Positions 1 through 11,669 of a stretch of 64,000 bases of DNA are shown here, one piece after another; the first letter of the stretch is position 1; every line of letters starts with the position of its first letter. The notes under the pieces are model-generated. The model was not told where the DNA came from, ran no database searches, and was given only the letters and a program-made list of their open reading frames with translations. The stretch comes from Morinoia aosen (taxonomy: Eukaryota > Arthropoda > Malacostraca > Amphipoda > Talitridae), in the NCBI GenBank assembly GCA_030386875.1, contig CM059564.1, positions 43,606,075 to 43,670,074 on the forward strand, given 5' to 3'. Made by a program: the position numbers and the translations under genes.

Positions 1-891
1 CGAGGCAACAAAGCCGTCTCGCCCGCCGCCGCGAGTCGCAACCCTCGCGCGCCGGAAGGGAAAGTCGCGTCATGCGGTGGTTGCTTCAGGCCTTCTAGCT
101 CCAGGGCCACCTGCAACGCTAGGTCCTGATCTCAAGTAAAGTGTCGGGCTTAGTTTTGAGCGCCTCGTATAGTTTGTCTATTTTTTTAATTTCCATCGAA
201 ATTTAACGTGCGAAAGATATTTCGGTACTCATACAGCCTTAAATGGTGTCGCCAGGATACTGAGTTCCTCTTGATAAGAATTGTTCAGTAATAAGTCTTT
301 GCCAAGCCTGCAGGATTTCGCGCACACACCACAAGGCATCCTTTACATCTGATAGAAAATTAAACAACATTTCTTCCAAGAGTAGAGTTAAATTCCCTCC
401 CATTTCTTGTATTATCTTCAAATTTTTTTCTCTCGAACGGTTCACCTATCAAGAACGGTCTATTTTTCTCATGTATTTATTTACGAACTTAATTTTCTAT
501 TTACTGCGTTGCTCAAATTTTCGCATATATAAACGCTCTTACGCTTACAAGTAATGTTAGCACTGTAGCTTGAAAAGACGTCATAATTTTTTACGACATG
601 CGTAGGAATATCATTTAATGATATTCAACTTATTTCATTCTTTCTCACTACTGCTGCCAATTTTCTCGTACGTCAGTTTTTTTAGCTTTTAATTCAGTTT
701 TTAATTTTCATCTTCAGAACTTTTTTTAAAACTGAAAGGTTCAATTCGCTGGGCGCACACACAACCACATCGAGATCTTTTCGCTCGTGCAGAAGTTCGT
801 AGAAATTCAGCGGTGATGTGTTGGTCGAGAGCTGGCATACCTCATGAGGTGCAAGAGCTGCAGCCTGTCAGTCTCGTGCTCGCAGCTCTCA
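1..891. other. Left flank without a recognised gene
   Basis: The first ~100 bases are GC-rich and the rest is AT-rich. Short open frames occur in several frames, but none shows a recognisable domain or a convincing exon boundary. The first 120 bases could be the end of an exon or a CpG-rich segment that continues outside the window; this cannot be judged from here. Confidence 0.4.
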
Positions 892-1163
892 GTGACAGGC
901 AGGCTGACGGGAACAGGCAGGCTGACGGGAACAGGCAGGCTGACGGGAACAGGCAGGCTGACGGGAACAGGCAGGCTGACGGGAACAGGCAGGCTGACGG
1001 GAACAGGCAGGCTGACGGGAACAGGCAGGCTGACGGGAACAGGCAGGCTGACGGGAACAGGCAGGCTGACGGGAACAGGCAGGCTGACGGGAACAGGCAG
1101 GCTGACGGGAACAGGCAGGCTGACGGGAACAGGCAGGCTGACGGGAACAGGCGGGCTGACGGT
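892..1163. repeat. 18-bp minisatellite, about 15 copies
   Basis: About fifteen near-identical head-to-tail copies of ACAGGCAGGCTGACGGGA. The last units diverge (GGCGGGCTGACGGTGA). Because 18 is a multiple of three, several frames on both strands stay open through it. Those open frames are a by-product of the repeat and not evidence of a protein. Confidence 0.95.
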
Positions 1164-1298
1164 GACGTATTACTTCGGTCATTTGACCCATTGTTGCGGC
1201 CTCTCAATGGGACACTGTCGGTTTAATTGCTCTTAGATTACTGGCACTGCCAGCGCTGTTCTTCCGCGGTGCTGCTGTTCCCCCCTCTGCTGTAATAA

Positions 1299-1622
1299 TC
1301 TATATAATATTCTGCTTGTTCCTTCCTTAATTACTTATTTCCTTAGTTAGTCCGTTACGCTTTCGTCCAAGATTGCAGAATCATGTGTACCGAATTCCTC
1401 ACTGTAACGTTAAAAGATGAACTTCACGTGCATTAATACGTTCGACATTTTATCATGATCGGTTAGGATAGGATAGGTTAGCATAGGTTTAGTTAGCATA
1501 GGTTACGTTAGCATAGGTTAGGTAATATTGACGGAATTTTTTCACGGGTTCAACTAGCTTAACGATGACATTGTCCGTGGAATTTCCATGGGCCCTACTA
1601 GTTATAATTATTATAGCAGAGG
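1299..1622 (+). repeat. Dispersed ~325-bp repeat, copy 1, with TTAGG-like core
   Basis: This segment aligns along its length with 57093-57420 in the same orientation. Shared blocks include TTCTGCTTGTTCCTTC at the left, CCGAATTCCTCA in the middle and TTATCA near the end. Both copies contain an internal run of degenerate GGTTAGGATA/GGTTAGCATA motifs, which resemble the arthropod telomere unit TTAGG. No ORF is present. It is probably a non-autonomous interspersed element of unknown class. Confidence 0.75.
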
Positions 1623-1904
1623 AGAGAACAACAAGTACGTGCATACTTTCCTCAGGCCATCATCAGGGTTCGTGTGTATGTATGCATGTAGGGATCTAAG
1701 TGCGTATGAAACACAGCCTTGCTGCATCACTGACAAGGCTGAAAGAAATTTGGGTCAGCCCTACTAACTACAGGGGCTCAAAGAATCCGTTCACCTTGGC
1801 GATAACTGCTTTAATTCGAGCGTTGCAGTCCCACAATTGTAGGGTGAAGGGGGATTTGGGGTGAGTTTCACCATGGGAGGCTTGTTAAACACCCATGCCT
1901 TTTA

Positions 1905-2649
1905 CTATAACTCTTACCATAAACATTCGCATCTCACCAAATCTCTTAACATAAACACTCGCATCTTACCATAAACACTCGCATCTTACCATAAACATTC
2001 ACATTTCACCATACTTCTTATCATAAACACTCGCATCTCACCATAAACACTCGCATCTTATCATAAACACTCGCATCTTATCATAAACACTCGCATCTCA
2101 CCATAAACACTCGCATCTCACCATAAACACTCGCATCTCACCATAAACACTCGCATCTCACCATAAACACTCGCATCTCACCATAAACACTCGCATCTCA
2201 CCATAAACACTCGCATCTTACCATAAACACTCGCATCTTACCATAAACATTCACATTTCACCATACTTCTTATCATAAACACTCGCATCTCACCATAAAC
2301 ACTCGCATCTTATCATAAACACTCGCATCTTATCATAAACACTCGCATCTCACCATAAACACTCGCATCTCACCATAAACACTCGCATCTCACCATAAAC
2401 ACTCGCATCTCACCATAAACACTCGCATCTCACCATAAACACTCGCATCTCACCATAAACACTCGCATCTCACCATAAACACTCGCATCTCACCATAAAC
2501 ACTCGCATCTCACCATAAACACTCGCATCTCACCATAAACACTCGCATCTCACCATAAACACTCGCATCTCACCATAAACACTCGCATCTCACCATAAAC
2601 ACTCGCATCTCACCATAAACACTCGCATCTCACCATAACTCTTCCCCTT
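1905..2649. repeat. 20-bp minisatellite, about 37 copies, with higher-order duplication
   Basis: The unit is ACCATAAACACTCGCATCTC. A distinctive variant stretch (ATAAACATTCACATTTCACC, then CATACTTCTTATCAT) occurs at 1991 and again at 2243. A block of about 252 bp containing many monomers was therefore duplicated after the monomers had diverged. The right half is nearly homogeneous. Confidence 0.95.
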
Positions 2650-2854
2650 ACCTTCACATCTTAATATCAACGGGGAATTTTATCTTCTCAACTAGACTAT
2701 CATGTGGCGTACCGAGTGTCTGTGAATTTATTTAAAAAAAATTTCGTTTGGTTTCAAGGAGCTTTTTAATACTCCGTAGCTTAAAAAATTCGTGAACAGA
2801 CGCCATAATGATGAAATCAAGAAGGCTTTTAGTATTGTAGAATCGGCTAGTGCG

Positions 2855-3106
2855 CATTTCCCAGTGAGGTAGAAAAGCAGCATCTAGCAAGCTCGCATGA
2901 GCTACCTAGCAGATGGTCTGCGAGACTGGTAGGTAGGAATAGCATTGTCACCTCGCATGCTGGATGCTGGATAAAATGTGGAGTTCAGTGTGACGGCAAC
3001 GGCTCGTAATAGTGCTATTCCTACCCACCAGTCTCGCAGACCGTCTGCTAGATAGCTCGTGCGAGCTTGCTTGGTGCTGCTTTGCTAGCTCAGTGGGAAA
3101 TGGGTT
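2855..3106. repeat. Long imperfect inverted repeat (hairpin)
   Basis: The left arm (about 2855-2946) and right arm (about 3009-3106) are reverse complements over about 90 bp with few mismatches. Both contain GGTCTGCGAGACTGGT or its complement. The spacer is about 60 bp. On the + strand the right arm ends in TAGCTCAGTGG, which matches a tRNA A box, but no B box follows at the proper distance. It is likely a foldback element or an inverted pair of a tRNA-related repeat. Confidence 0.8.
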
Positions 3107-3998
3107 TAAGGGTTTTTTCCCGTCTTCTGTGATCTTAAAAAAATTATTGATGCTCGTCTCATACAATGGTCGACTCGATATCTTCAAGTGCAGGACGGAA
3201 AATCTGAGAGTTTGTTGAGCATTTCCGGCCACTGGATTTGATTTTCTTGCTTAGCGAGCACCGCAGGACAGCCGTTTCTGACGGAAACTGCAAAAAAAGT
3301 GTAAAAGATAGCAACAAACTATATTTTTTGTCTAAATACTTACGAATCTATGTTTTTATTTTTATCTCTACAATCATCCTTTGTTGGTAAATTGAATGTA
3401 CAAGAACAACATATGCCTAAAAAACTATATTACCATATTTTTTATATTAATTTTTTATGTACATTTTTTATTTACTGAATTAATAATTTAAAAAGCCACA
3501 AAACCAGTTTTACCATAATACTTTAGCAGCTCACACTGCCTACATTTATCGCTCGAGTTGACATCCTGCGACGACGTTTCTCAGAGGCTCACAGTCGTAA
3601 ACTTTAGAAGCTTCTTCGATAGGACGTTCATTTGAGTGGACTTTAAAAACCCGAGCTCTGCCGTAAGTTAAAAAGTTCAGATACGAATGTTAACCCTCAA
3701 GGGCTGGATTTTCAAATTTTTTATGTTGTTGTAGCTATATAAGTTATTTTTCTTGTCGCTACATACATATGTTTTTTTTTTCGCTGACTGAAGTTGAAGT
3801 AGAAGAATCTTGCTCTATTGAGTAATAGTTTCCTTGGAAGGAAATAGTTGTATGTTTGCGCAAAGGTGAACCTGCCTGTATTCCGAAATACATGATAATT
3901 AATTCACGGGTACCAATAGATTCCTTTTATTTTCATTCCCAAGTTGAAATGTATCATACTCAAGGACTGAGAATTAATCGAATATCATTTTAACAATT
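3107..3998. other. AT-rich intergenic DNA, nothing recognised
   Basis: There is no domain-bearing ORF, no obvious repeat and no RNA gene. The sequence is AT-rich with scattered homopolymer runs. Confidence 0.5.
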
Positions 3999-4088
3999 GT
4001 CAAATTTGACCATTGTGATAGAGTTAAGAAAGAATCTACTTCTGTATCGCTTGTGGTAAATGAATTATGCAAATTGTTTAAATTCAAG
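3999..4088 (+). mobile_element. 5'-truncated 3' end of the CR1/L2-type LINE found at 31-36.7 kb
   Basis: From GTCAAATTTGACCATTGT onward this stretch matches the 3' terminal UTR of the full element (36573-36670), including CTTCTGTATC, TGTGGTAAAT and the terminal AAATTGTTTAAATT. Only about 90 bp remain, as expected from incomplete target-primed reverse transcription. It shows that the family is dispersed and where its 3' terminus lies. Confidence 0.8.
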
Positions 4089-4379
4089 CTTAGATCCCTA
4101 AAGAAAAAACTGTACGGTCAGCATTTCTTTGTACAATAATTCTATTACTGGGCCAAACCTCATTCTTGGGATATCACGATGGTTTCACTGCAGTTGAAGG
4201 AATCGTAGGATTTCCATGTGATCATTGAATGCAAAACACTCACCAAATATTCTTGAAAAATGAGTTTTGTTTCTGTTCATATTTCAGTTTGCTAACATCG
4301 GAATGAGGTAAATATCCGAAATTAGTTTCACTGTTCGATAAATTTTGGTTTTTAGCCCGGCTATACATTTTATAGCACG

Positions 4380-4722
4380 TTGCTCCCAGGGGGACTGTGT
4401 GAGGTCCCGAGCTAAAGGTTAGGTAGGCTTTTTTTTTTGTTAAAACAGAACAGGTTTTTGTTTTGTTACGGACCATCTTTTTTCGGTTTACTGCTGTCCT
4501 GTTTTTTCAGCACCTACTACTTTCTTCTTCAACTTTTTCTTGTTTCATGAACTTCTTTCTTACCATACTGTTTCTATGCACCTTGTGCATAGATTCCGCG
4601 TTCCCTCAACTCCATACTAAATGGTGCCTTCATCCTTCCTCTCTTGGAACATCTTTGTAGTAGTAAAGGGAAGCTAAAACTTTCTTGTATGATAATAATA
4701 ATAATAATTTTGTAGCGCGTTA
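4380..4722 (+). repeat. Dispersed ~300-bp family (R1), copy 1
   Basis: It begins near GCTCCCAGGGGGACTGTG, runs through GGTTAGGTAGGCTT, GGACCATCTTTTTTCGG and ATAGATTCCGCGTTCCCT, and ends after GGGAAGCTAAAACTTTCTT with an (ATA)n tail. The closest copy is 5404-5755. The 3' simple-repeat tail and the absence of an ORF suggest a SINE or other non-autonomous retroelement, but no tRNA-like promoter boxes are obvious. Confidence 0.85.
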
Positions 4723-5403
4723 ACGAAATGAGGTAATTTTACAAATGAATTTTCTATTACACATCAGGGGAGGGAAGAACATATGAGAACTGAACCTGCC
4801 CTTCAACTGATAGTTCAAAAACATCAATTTTATGCAGTGACCTTCATTTATAAGATGATGATTATTTTAAATTCAGGTTTATTTGCACCTTTATTCATTC
4901 TTAGGATTTACAAAAAAGCTAGACAGTTATTTATGTTAATCCATACCTAGGCATGTCGCGTTCATATAGCCGTATTTTCTTCTGTTATCAATAAAACTAC
5001 GATAAGCTTAATCTTGAAAACACTAACTCGATGTGTGGGAACGTTTTTGTGGAAAAAAATCGGCCACCCAAAATCTTATAGTTATCCTAAAGTGATCATT
5101 CATAAAATTATTGATGTGATGTAGTGGGAATTCGAATTCTTGAAAAAATATTTACTTCACCAAAAATTGCTGCAGCGCATCAGGTAACAAGTACGTTTCC
5201 GTAAATTTACATGTAAAGTGGCTTCAAGGTACTGTAAACTACTTACAATAAGCATGAGTTTGTTTTGCGGGCTTTCAAGCTTATAACACAAACCTCAAAT
5301 AATTTCTATCAAATATCAACCTTGTAGAGTTTGTAATTTTTGGTGAAAATCGCCTTTAGAATTTGTGCTTCATGGTGAAAATCCATAAGTAACCCCCTCA
5401 GGG
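4723..5403. other. AT-rich intergenic DNA between two R1 copies
   Basis: No ORF, promoter or repeat of note was recognised. Confidence 0.4.
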
Positions 5404-5755
5404 GGATACAACTATTGTATCTATGGGAATTGGCGCTCCCAGGGGGACTATGTGAGGGCCCGAGCTAAAGGTTAGGTAGACTTCCTTTTTGTTGTAATAA
5501 AATAGGTTTTTGTTTTGTTACGGACCATCTTTTTTCGGTTCACTGCTGTCCTGTTTTTCAGCACCTACTACTTTCTTCTTCAACTTTTTTCTTGTTTCAT
5601 GAACTTCTTTCCTAGCTTACTGTTTCTATGCACCTTGTGCATAGATTCCGCATTCCCTCAACTCCATACTAAATGGTGCCTTCCTCTTTCCTCTCTTGGA
5701 ACATCTTTGTCGTGGTTAAGGGAGGCTAAAACTTTCTTATATAATAATAATAAAA
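5404..5755 (+). repeat. Dispersed ~300-bp family (R1), copy 2
   Basis: About 90% similar by eye to copy 1 over its whole length and in the same orientation. It also preserves the 5' segment TTGTATCTATGGGAATTGGC, shared with the copies at 6842 and 29833, so the family starts slightly upstream of CTCCCAGGGGG. The end is an (ATA)n run. Confidence 0.85.
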
Positions 5756-5970
5756 ATCCATAAGTAACCTTCAAAGAATCTGCCCCCTCACCCCATGGGA
5801 AAGAATTTCTACTCGCATCCTCACACGGACGCAGTCAGCCAGCTCTGTATCCCTGCAGGTAAAAAAAGTCGCATGGTTGGAAAAGCCGCACGGCTGGCGA
5901 ACCTCAGCGCTGCAGCCGCTTTTTATTCTGGCGACTTTGCGCTGCGGGTGTGAGTCCGTTTCCTGGAGCG

Positions 5971-5972
<2 letters not shown>

Positions 5973-6010
<38 letters not shown>
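5973..6010. repeat. (GT)19 microsatellite
   Basis: Uninterrupted GT dinucleotides. The run is followed within about 25 bp by a trinucleotide-rich tract. Confidence 0.98.
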
Positions 6011-6012
<2 letters not shown>

Positions 6013-6029
6013 AGCGTCACGCTCCGGCG

Positions 6030-6205
6030 TGATGCTGCTGCTGGTGATGATGTTTCTGTTGGGGATGCTGTTGCTGGTGATGTTGATGATGATGCTACTG
6101 ATGATACTGCTGCTGAGAATGATTCTGCTCCTGCTGCTGATGCTTCTGCTGCTGCTGCTGATGCTTCCGCTGCTGCTGATGCTTCGGTTTGGTTGTTCTT
6201 GCTGC
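6030..6205. repeat. Imperfect (CTG/GTGATG)n trinucleotide tract
   Basis: CTG, GAT and TTG triplets alternate over about 170 bp. Every + and - frame gives a low-complexity peptide (Leu-, Asp- or Gln/Ser-rich). No flanking coding signal was recognised, so I call it a compound microsatellite. A low-complexity coding exon cannot be fully excluded. Confidence 0.8.
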
Positions 6206-6841
6206 TGCAATAATGCAGTTGCTCTTGCCGCAGCTTCTGACGTTGTTGCCATTAGAAAGATTCGACACAATCCCCACTGAAATAAGGAGGTGGCCAGAAA
6301 TGCCGATTGAAATATATTATTGCCGCGGTCTGTCCTTCAGAACAGACTCAGACTCACGAACAAAGCAAAACTAGCTGTTTTTGCCTACCGTTAGTTGTTC
6401 TTGCTGCTGGTGATGCTGTTGTTGTTTCTCCTGCAACTATTACAGCTGTTGACATTGCTTTTAATGCTTCTTTTCTGCTGCTGTTGTTGGCATTAGTCTT
6501 AAAATCGAACTTGCGTATCAGAAATTGTCCTGTTTCTGCCAATAAAAAGCTGGATGGCTGGATGAATAAAGCTGGATGGTTGCATTTGCAGTTGCTTGTC
6601 CTGCCGCTTCCAGTTGCACGCTCTGGCGCTCTCTGGATTCCCATACCGCAGCTCTCCTTCTTATGCTCGACTGGCTCTCGATGTGTGAAGGGACCTACCT
6701 CAATATCTAATTTACTTCACTAACGTTACGGAGTTAAAATAGTATGTTGAAGTACTACAATAAGTTTAGAAAGGAACTCGCGCTTCAGCATTTTGCTATG
6801 ATCTTGATTTGTGTTCGCTTTTTGTTAGGAGTTCTTCCTCA
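6206..6841. other. Intergenic DNA, weakly trinucleotide-rich
   Basis: It continues with scattered TGCTG and TTGTTG triplets up to about 6490, then unique sequence. The open frames found here have no recognisable domain. Confidence 0.35.
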
Positions 6842-7190
6842 GTGGAATACAGCTTTTGTATCTATGATAATTAGCACTCCCAGGGGGAAAATGTGTGGGG
6901 GCTCGAGGTGAGAGTTAGGTTGGCCTTCTATTTTTTATGTAAAATGGTTTTTTTAAAGTTGAGGACCGCCAGTTTTCGGTTCAATGCAATTCTGCTTTTC
7001 TACACCCATAGCTTTTTCTAATTCAACTTTTATCTTGTTTCAAAAACTTATTTTTCAACTTACTGTTTCTATGCCTCTACTGCATAGATTTCGCGTTCCC
7101 TTATTTCCATACTAAATGTTGCCATCCTCCTAACTCTCTTTGAAACCCCTTTTTTGCAATAAAGGAGGTTTAAACTAACTCTCAATCTGT
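6842..7190 (+). repeat. Dispersed ~300-bp family (R1), copy 3
   Basis: Shares GCACTCCCAGGGGG, GAGAGTTAGGTTGGCCTTC, ATAGATTTCGCGTTCCCTTA and GGAGGTTTAAACTAACT with the other R1 copies. Same orientation, more diverged. Confidence 0.8.
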
Positions 7191-7545
7191 TCAGTTCATT
7201 ATTATTTTCATCACGAAATCGACCATACAAACTTTCCTAGGTTATGGAGGGGATGAAACGTTTTTGGCTTCTCTCACAAAGCCGGTCGTTTCCACCCAAT
7301 CATGAGATACGTAAAAACTCTCCATTTATCTTTGTGTCATTCACGTGTGCCGTTGCGCCGCGCAAAATGCCGATATATGCCATTCATTTCTCACGCTCGC
7401 GCAGTTGCGGAGTCTGGGTTGCCGGATTTTTCAGTCTGCTTTTCCAGGAGCGTTTCCTTGAGGAGATGATGTCATCATGGGCTTTGACTTGCAGTGTCAT
7501 GCCCTTGCCAGCTTTGGTCTAACTTCCCTGGCAGGTTTTTCTGCT

Positions 7546-7705
7546 CCGCTCACGAGTCAGTGGTAAGGTCAAAGTGTATTCTTCAGACCATACAGCATCA
7601 ATAATGCCTTCTGGATGGTATTTCTTGGCATCTGCTTCGTTCACGTGTTGGTGGTAAGGTAAAAGTGTAAATTCTTCATCAATAATGCCTGCTGAATGGT
7701 GTTTC
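7546..7705. repeat. Imperfect tandem duplication, about 85-95 bp x 2
   Basis: GTGGTAAGGTCAAAGTGTA followed by CATCAATAATGCCTTCTGG recurs downstream as GTGGTAAGGTAAAAGTGTA and CATCAATAATGCCTGCTG. Confidence 0.75.
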
Positions 7706-8340
7706 TCGGAATCCCAGGGTTGCAGTGGGATTATGTTAGGTTATCTCGAGGTTGTTGTCTCATAGTTCAAGGTGTAAGGAAATGCTTTTGTTAAGATTGG
7801 ATGATTGGATAAAAATAAATTGCTAACATGAAACCCTGTGCGAGTCCTTTTTTAAAACAATTTATTTGAAGCACTATTTTCGCAAAGTTAATAAGTTTGC
7901 CTCAGAGATTGAATCAAAATAAAATAAGTAAACTGCTGGACTTGGTTATTACATTTTTCTTTGTTATTTTTCCATTGTTAATTTTCTTCGTTATTTTTAC
8001 ATCGCTATTTTTTTTGTTATTTTTACATTTTTAATATTCTTTGTTATTCTTCCGTTTTGAGATCAGATTGGACTTCGAGAGAGGCAGGAACGCTTTTAAG
8101 CTCACGACAGTCACTCGAGTGCTTACCTCTCAGCTTGAAGTGCTTGCTTTTTGGCAATTAATCATTATTTCTAGCTTATTTTATCATTATTTTATATTGC
8201 AAGTCAACCACAAGCAATACTGACTATTCAATTGGAATTTTTCATTGATTTAATTTCGATTTTTCAACTTTAACTTTTAAATTTAACTTAATTTTATTTA
8301 CTGAGAACGTGATCATTTTTTCATTGGGGTGAGTAACTTA
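7706..8340. other. AT-rich intergenic DNA
   Basis: T-rich short repeats of the TTGTTATTTTTAC type lie around 7960-8060. No gene recognised. Confidence 0.4.
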
Positions 8341-8344
8341 AGGT

Positions 8345-10428
8345 TTAAGCTAATTAAACCGTGTTTAACCTCATTCGGAAACAAGATATTTAACCGTATT
8401 CAAAGTTGAGATATTTAACCGTATTCTAAAATCAAATATTAAACCGTATTCTAAAACAAAATATTCAACAGTATTCTGAAAACTATATTTAACCGTATTC
8501 TAAAGTCCAACATTCAACCGTATTCTAAAATCAAATATTCAACCGTATTCAAAAATCAAATATTCAACCGTATTCTAAAATCAAATATTTAACCGTATTC
8601 TAAAATCAAATATTTAACCGTATTCTAAAACAAGATATTTAACAGTATTCTGAAAAATATATTTAACCGTATTCTAAAGTCCAACATTCAACCGTATTCT
8701 AAAATCAAATATTCAACCGTATTCTAAAATCAAACATTCAACCGTATTCTAAAATCAAACATTCAACCGTATTGTAAAATCAAACATTCAACCGTATTCT
8801 AAAATCAAATATTCAACCGTATTCTAAAATCAAATATTCAACCGTATTCTAAAATCACATATCCAACCGTATTCTAAAATCAAATATTTAACCGTATTCT
8901 AAAATCAAATATTTAACCGTATTCTAAAATCAAATATTCAACCGTATTCTAAAATCAAATATTCAACCGTATTCTAAAATCAAATATTCAACCGTATTCT
9001 AAAATCAAATATTCAACTGTATTCTAAAATCAAATATTCAACCGTATTCTAAAATCAAATATTCAACCGTATTCTAAAATCAAATATTTAACCGTATTCT
9101 AAAATCAAATATTCAACCGTATTCTAAAATCAAATATTCAACCGTATTCCAAAATCAAATATTCAACCGTATTCTAAAATCAAATATTCAACCGTATTCT
9201 AAAATCAAATATTCAACCGTATTCTAAAATCAAATATTCAACCGTATTCTAAAATCAAATATTCAACCGTATTCTAAAACAAAATATTCAACAGTATTCT
9301 GAAAAAATATATGTAATCGTATTCTAAAATCAAACATTCAACCGTATTCTAAAATCAAATATTCAACCGTATTCTAAAATCAAATATTCAACCGTATTCT
9401 AAAATCAAATATTCAACCGTATTGTAAAATCAAATATTCAACCGTATTCTAAAATCAAATATTCAGCCGTATTCTAAAATCAAATATTCAACCGTATTCT
9501 AAAATCAAATATTCAACCGTATTCTAAAATCAAATATTCAACGGTATTCTAAAATTATATATTTAACCGTGTTCTAAAATCAAATATTTAACCGTATTCT
9601 TAAATCAAATATTTAACCGTATTCTTAAATCAAATATTTAACCGTATTCTAAAATCAAATATTCAACCGTATTCTAAAAGCAAATATTCAACCGTATTCT
9701 AAAATCAAATATTCAACCGTATTCTAAAATCAAATATTCAGCCGTATTCTAAAATCAAATATTCAACCGTATTCTAAAATCAAATATTCAACCGTATTCT
9801 TAAATCAAATATTTAACCGTATTCTAAAATCAAATATTCAACCGTATTCTTAAATCAAATATTTAACCGTATTCTAAAATCAAATATTCAACCGTATTCT
9901 TAAATCAAATATTTAACCGTATTCTTAAATCAAATATTTAACCGTATTCTTAAATCAAATATTTAACCGTATTCTAAAATCAAATATTTAACCGTATTCT
10001 AAAATCAAATATTCAACCGTATTCTAAAATCAAATATTCAACCGTATTCTAAAATCAAATATTCAACCGTATTCTTAAATCAAATATTTAACCGTATTCT
10101 TAAATCAAATATTTAACCGTATTCTTAAATCAAATATTTAACCGTATTCTAAAATCAAATATTCAACCGTATTCTAAAATCAAATATTCAACCGTATTCT
10201 AAAATCAAATATTCAACCGTATTCTTAAATCAAATATTTAACCGTATTCTAAAATCAAATATTCAACCGTATTCTTAAATCAAATATTTAACCGTATTCT
10301 TAAATCAAATATTTAACCGTATTCTTAAATCAAATATTTAACCGTATTCTAAAATCAAATATTCAACCGTATTCTAAAAGCAAATATTCAACCGTATTCT
10401 TAAATCAAATATTTAACCGTATTCGAAA
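8345..10428. repeat. 25-bp minisatellite, about 82 copies, with higher-order structure
   Basis: The core is AACCGTATTCTAAAATCAAA plus TATTC, and the 25-bp spacing is constant. A divergent group of monomers around AACAGTATTCTGAAAA recurs near 8466, 8642 and 9290, with the first two about 175 bp (seven units) apart. In the right third, TTAAATC monomers alternate with AAAATC monomers in repeated patterns, another sign of block amplification. Confidence 0.95.
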
Positions 10429-10967
10429 ATTCCAGATAACTAACAATGGGTTAAGATCACGAAACAGGAACACGGACGCAGTTAAGTTCGTGACTCAAGG
10501 TCAACGAGTATTTTTGAACGTGAAGAAAAGCCAGGATATTTCAAGAATACTTGTTCCAAGTGCATTTCGGCTCCTGGAGCAGGAGTTGATGCGCTTGAAC
10601 TCTCGACACAAATACTTCAAAGACTAGGGAACGCTATGTGAATTGAAATCGTTTTTATATGTCCTTTGTATTGGTTCGTTGGGTACAAGGAACTAAGAAT
10701 AGTCGTATCTCTTTAGAAATAAGTCTAGTCAAGCAAGTTTTGTAGGTTTTTGTTTCGCAAAGTTCTCTACTCCTCCACAGTCATCGATATGGACTCCAGA
10801 TCTCCGTGCTGCATCCATTGTATTCGAGCCGTAACTTTCATGTTCTAGGTAAAGACCCATTAAGTTACAATTCGAAGTTTTGAATGAATTATAAATCTAT
10901 CAACACCGTCCAAGTTAAAATAAAAATATCTAACTTGTTTGGCTTTTACGCGCAAAAAACTTATCGT
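10429..10967. other. Unique intergenic DNA
   Basis: No domain-bearing ORF, RNA gene or repeat recognised. Confidence 0.4.
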
Positions 10968-11310
10968 TCCCTCGCGGAAAATCTGAGGTCCTGAGCTGAG
11001 AGTTAGGTAGGCTTCCCTTTTATGGGGGTAGAATTTGTTTTTTTGTTTCTTGAAGGACCAAATTTTTTGGGTTCACGGTTTCCTGTTTTCAGTATCTGGC
11101 TTTCTTCATCGACCTTCATCTTGTTTCATAAACTTCCTTCCAATCTTTCTCTTTCTTTGAGCAAGGGATTTTGTGCAGGAACACATTGTGCGTAGGTTCA
11201 GCGTTCTCTTTACTTTATCCTAAATGGTGCCTTCATCATTCCAGTTTTTTTGGAACCCCTATTTTCTAGTCAACGAAGCTTGAACTAACTTTAATCCCAA
11301 TCTCATATAC
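10968..11310 (+). repeat. Dispersed ~300-bp family (R1), copy 4
   Basis: Carries CTGAGGTCCTGAGCTGAGAG, TTAGGTAGGCTTCCCTTT, GTGCGTAGGTTCAGCGTTCTC and CGAAGCTTGAACTAACTT. It has a small internal insertion (GAGCAAGGGATTTTGTGCAG) relative to other copies. Same orientation. Confidence 0.75.
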
Positions 11311-11669
11311 CTAATGCGAAATAATTTCTCGGCCATACTGTATTTTGTGTTCCTTCATTTTCAAATCTTCACAAAATTTACTTTTTGAGATGTTAAGATA
11401 ACCATTCTCTAATTAAACCCGCTTCCCACTCAACATGTGAGGCGATAGGTGCGTGCGAAATAAGACCTCCGCGAGCTGATTTGATGACACAGATGACAGT
11501 CACACGAGCTGTTCTTGAACAATCACGACAATCTAGTTCCATAAAATCTGTTGTCAAGCTTCACGTTCGCGGGTTGTCCAACTTGGGGAATAACGACATG
11601 TTTTCGTTGGTATGCGAGGCTTTCACAGTTGTAGCTAATTTATTATAAACTGCGGCGCGTCAGTTGCTG

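Noticed and set aside
813..1236. Short frames with QADGNR or RLTGTG repeats
   Set aside because: Generated by the 18-bp minisatellite; no flanking coding signal.
5923..6280. Possible poly-Gln or Ser-rich protein
   Set aside because: Compound GT and CTG microsatellites explain the open frames on both strands; no exon context found.
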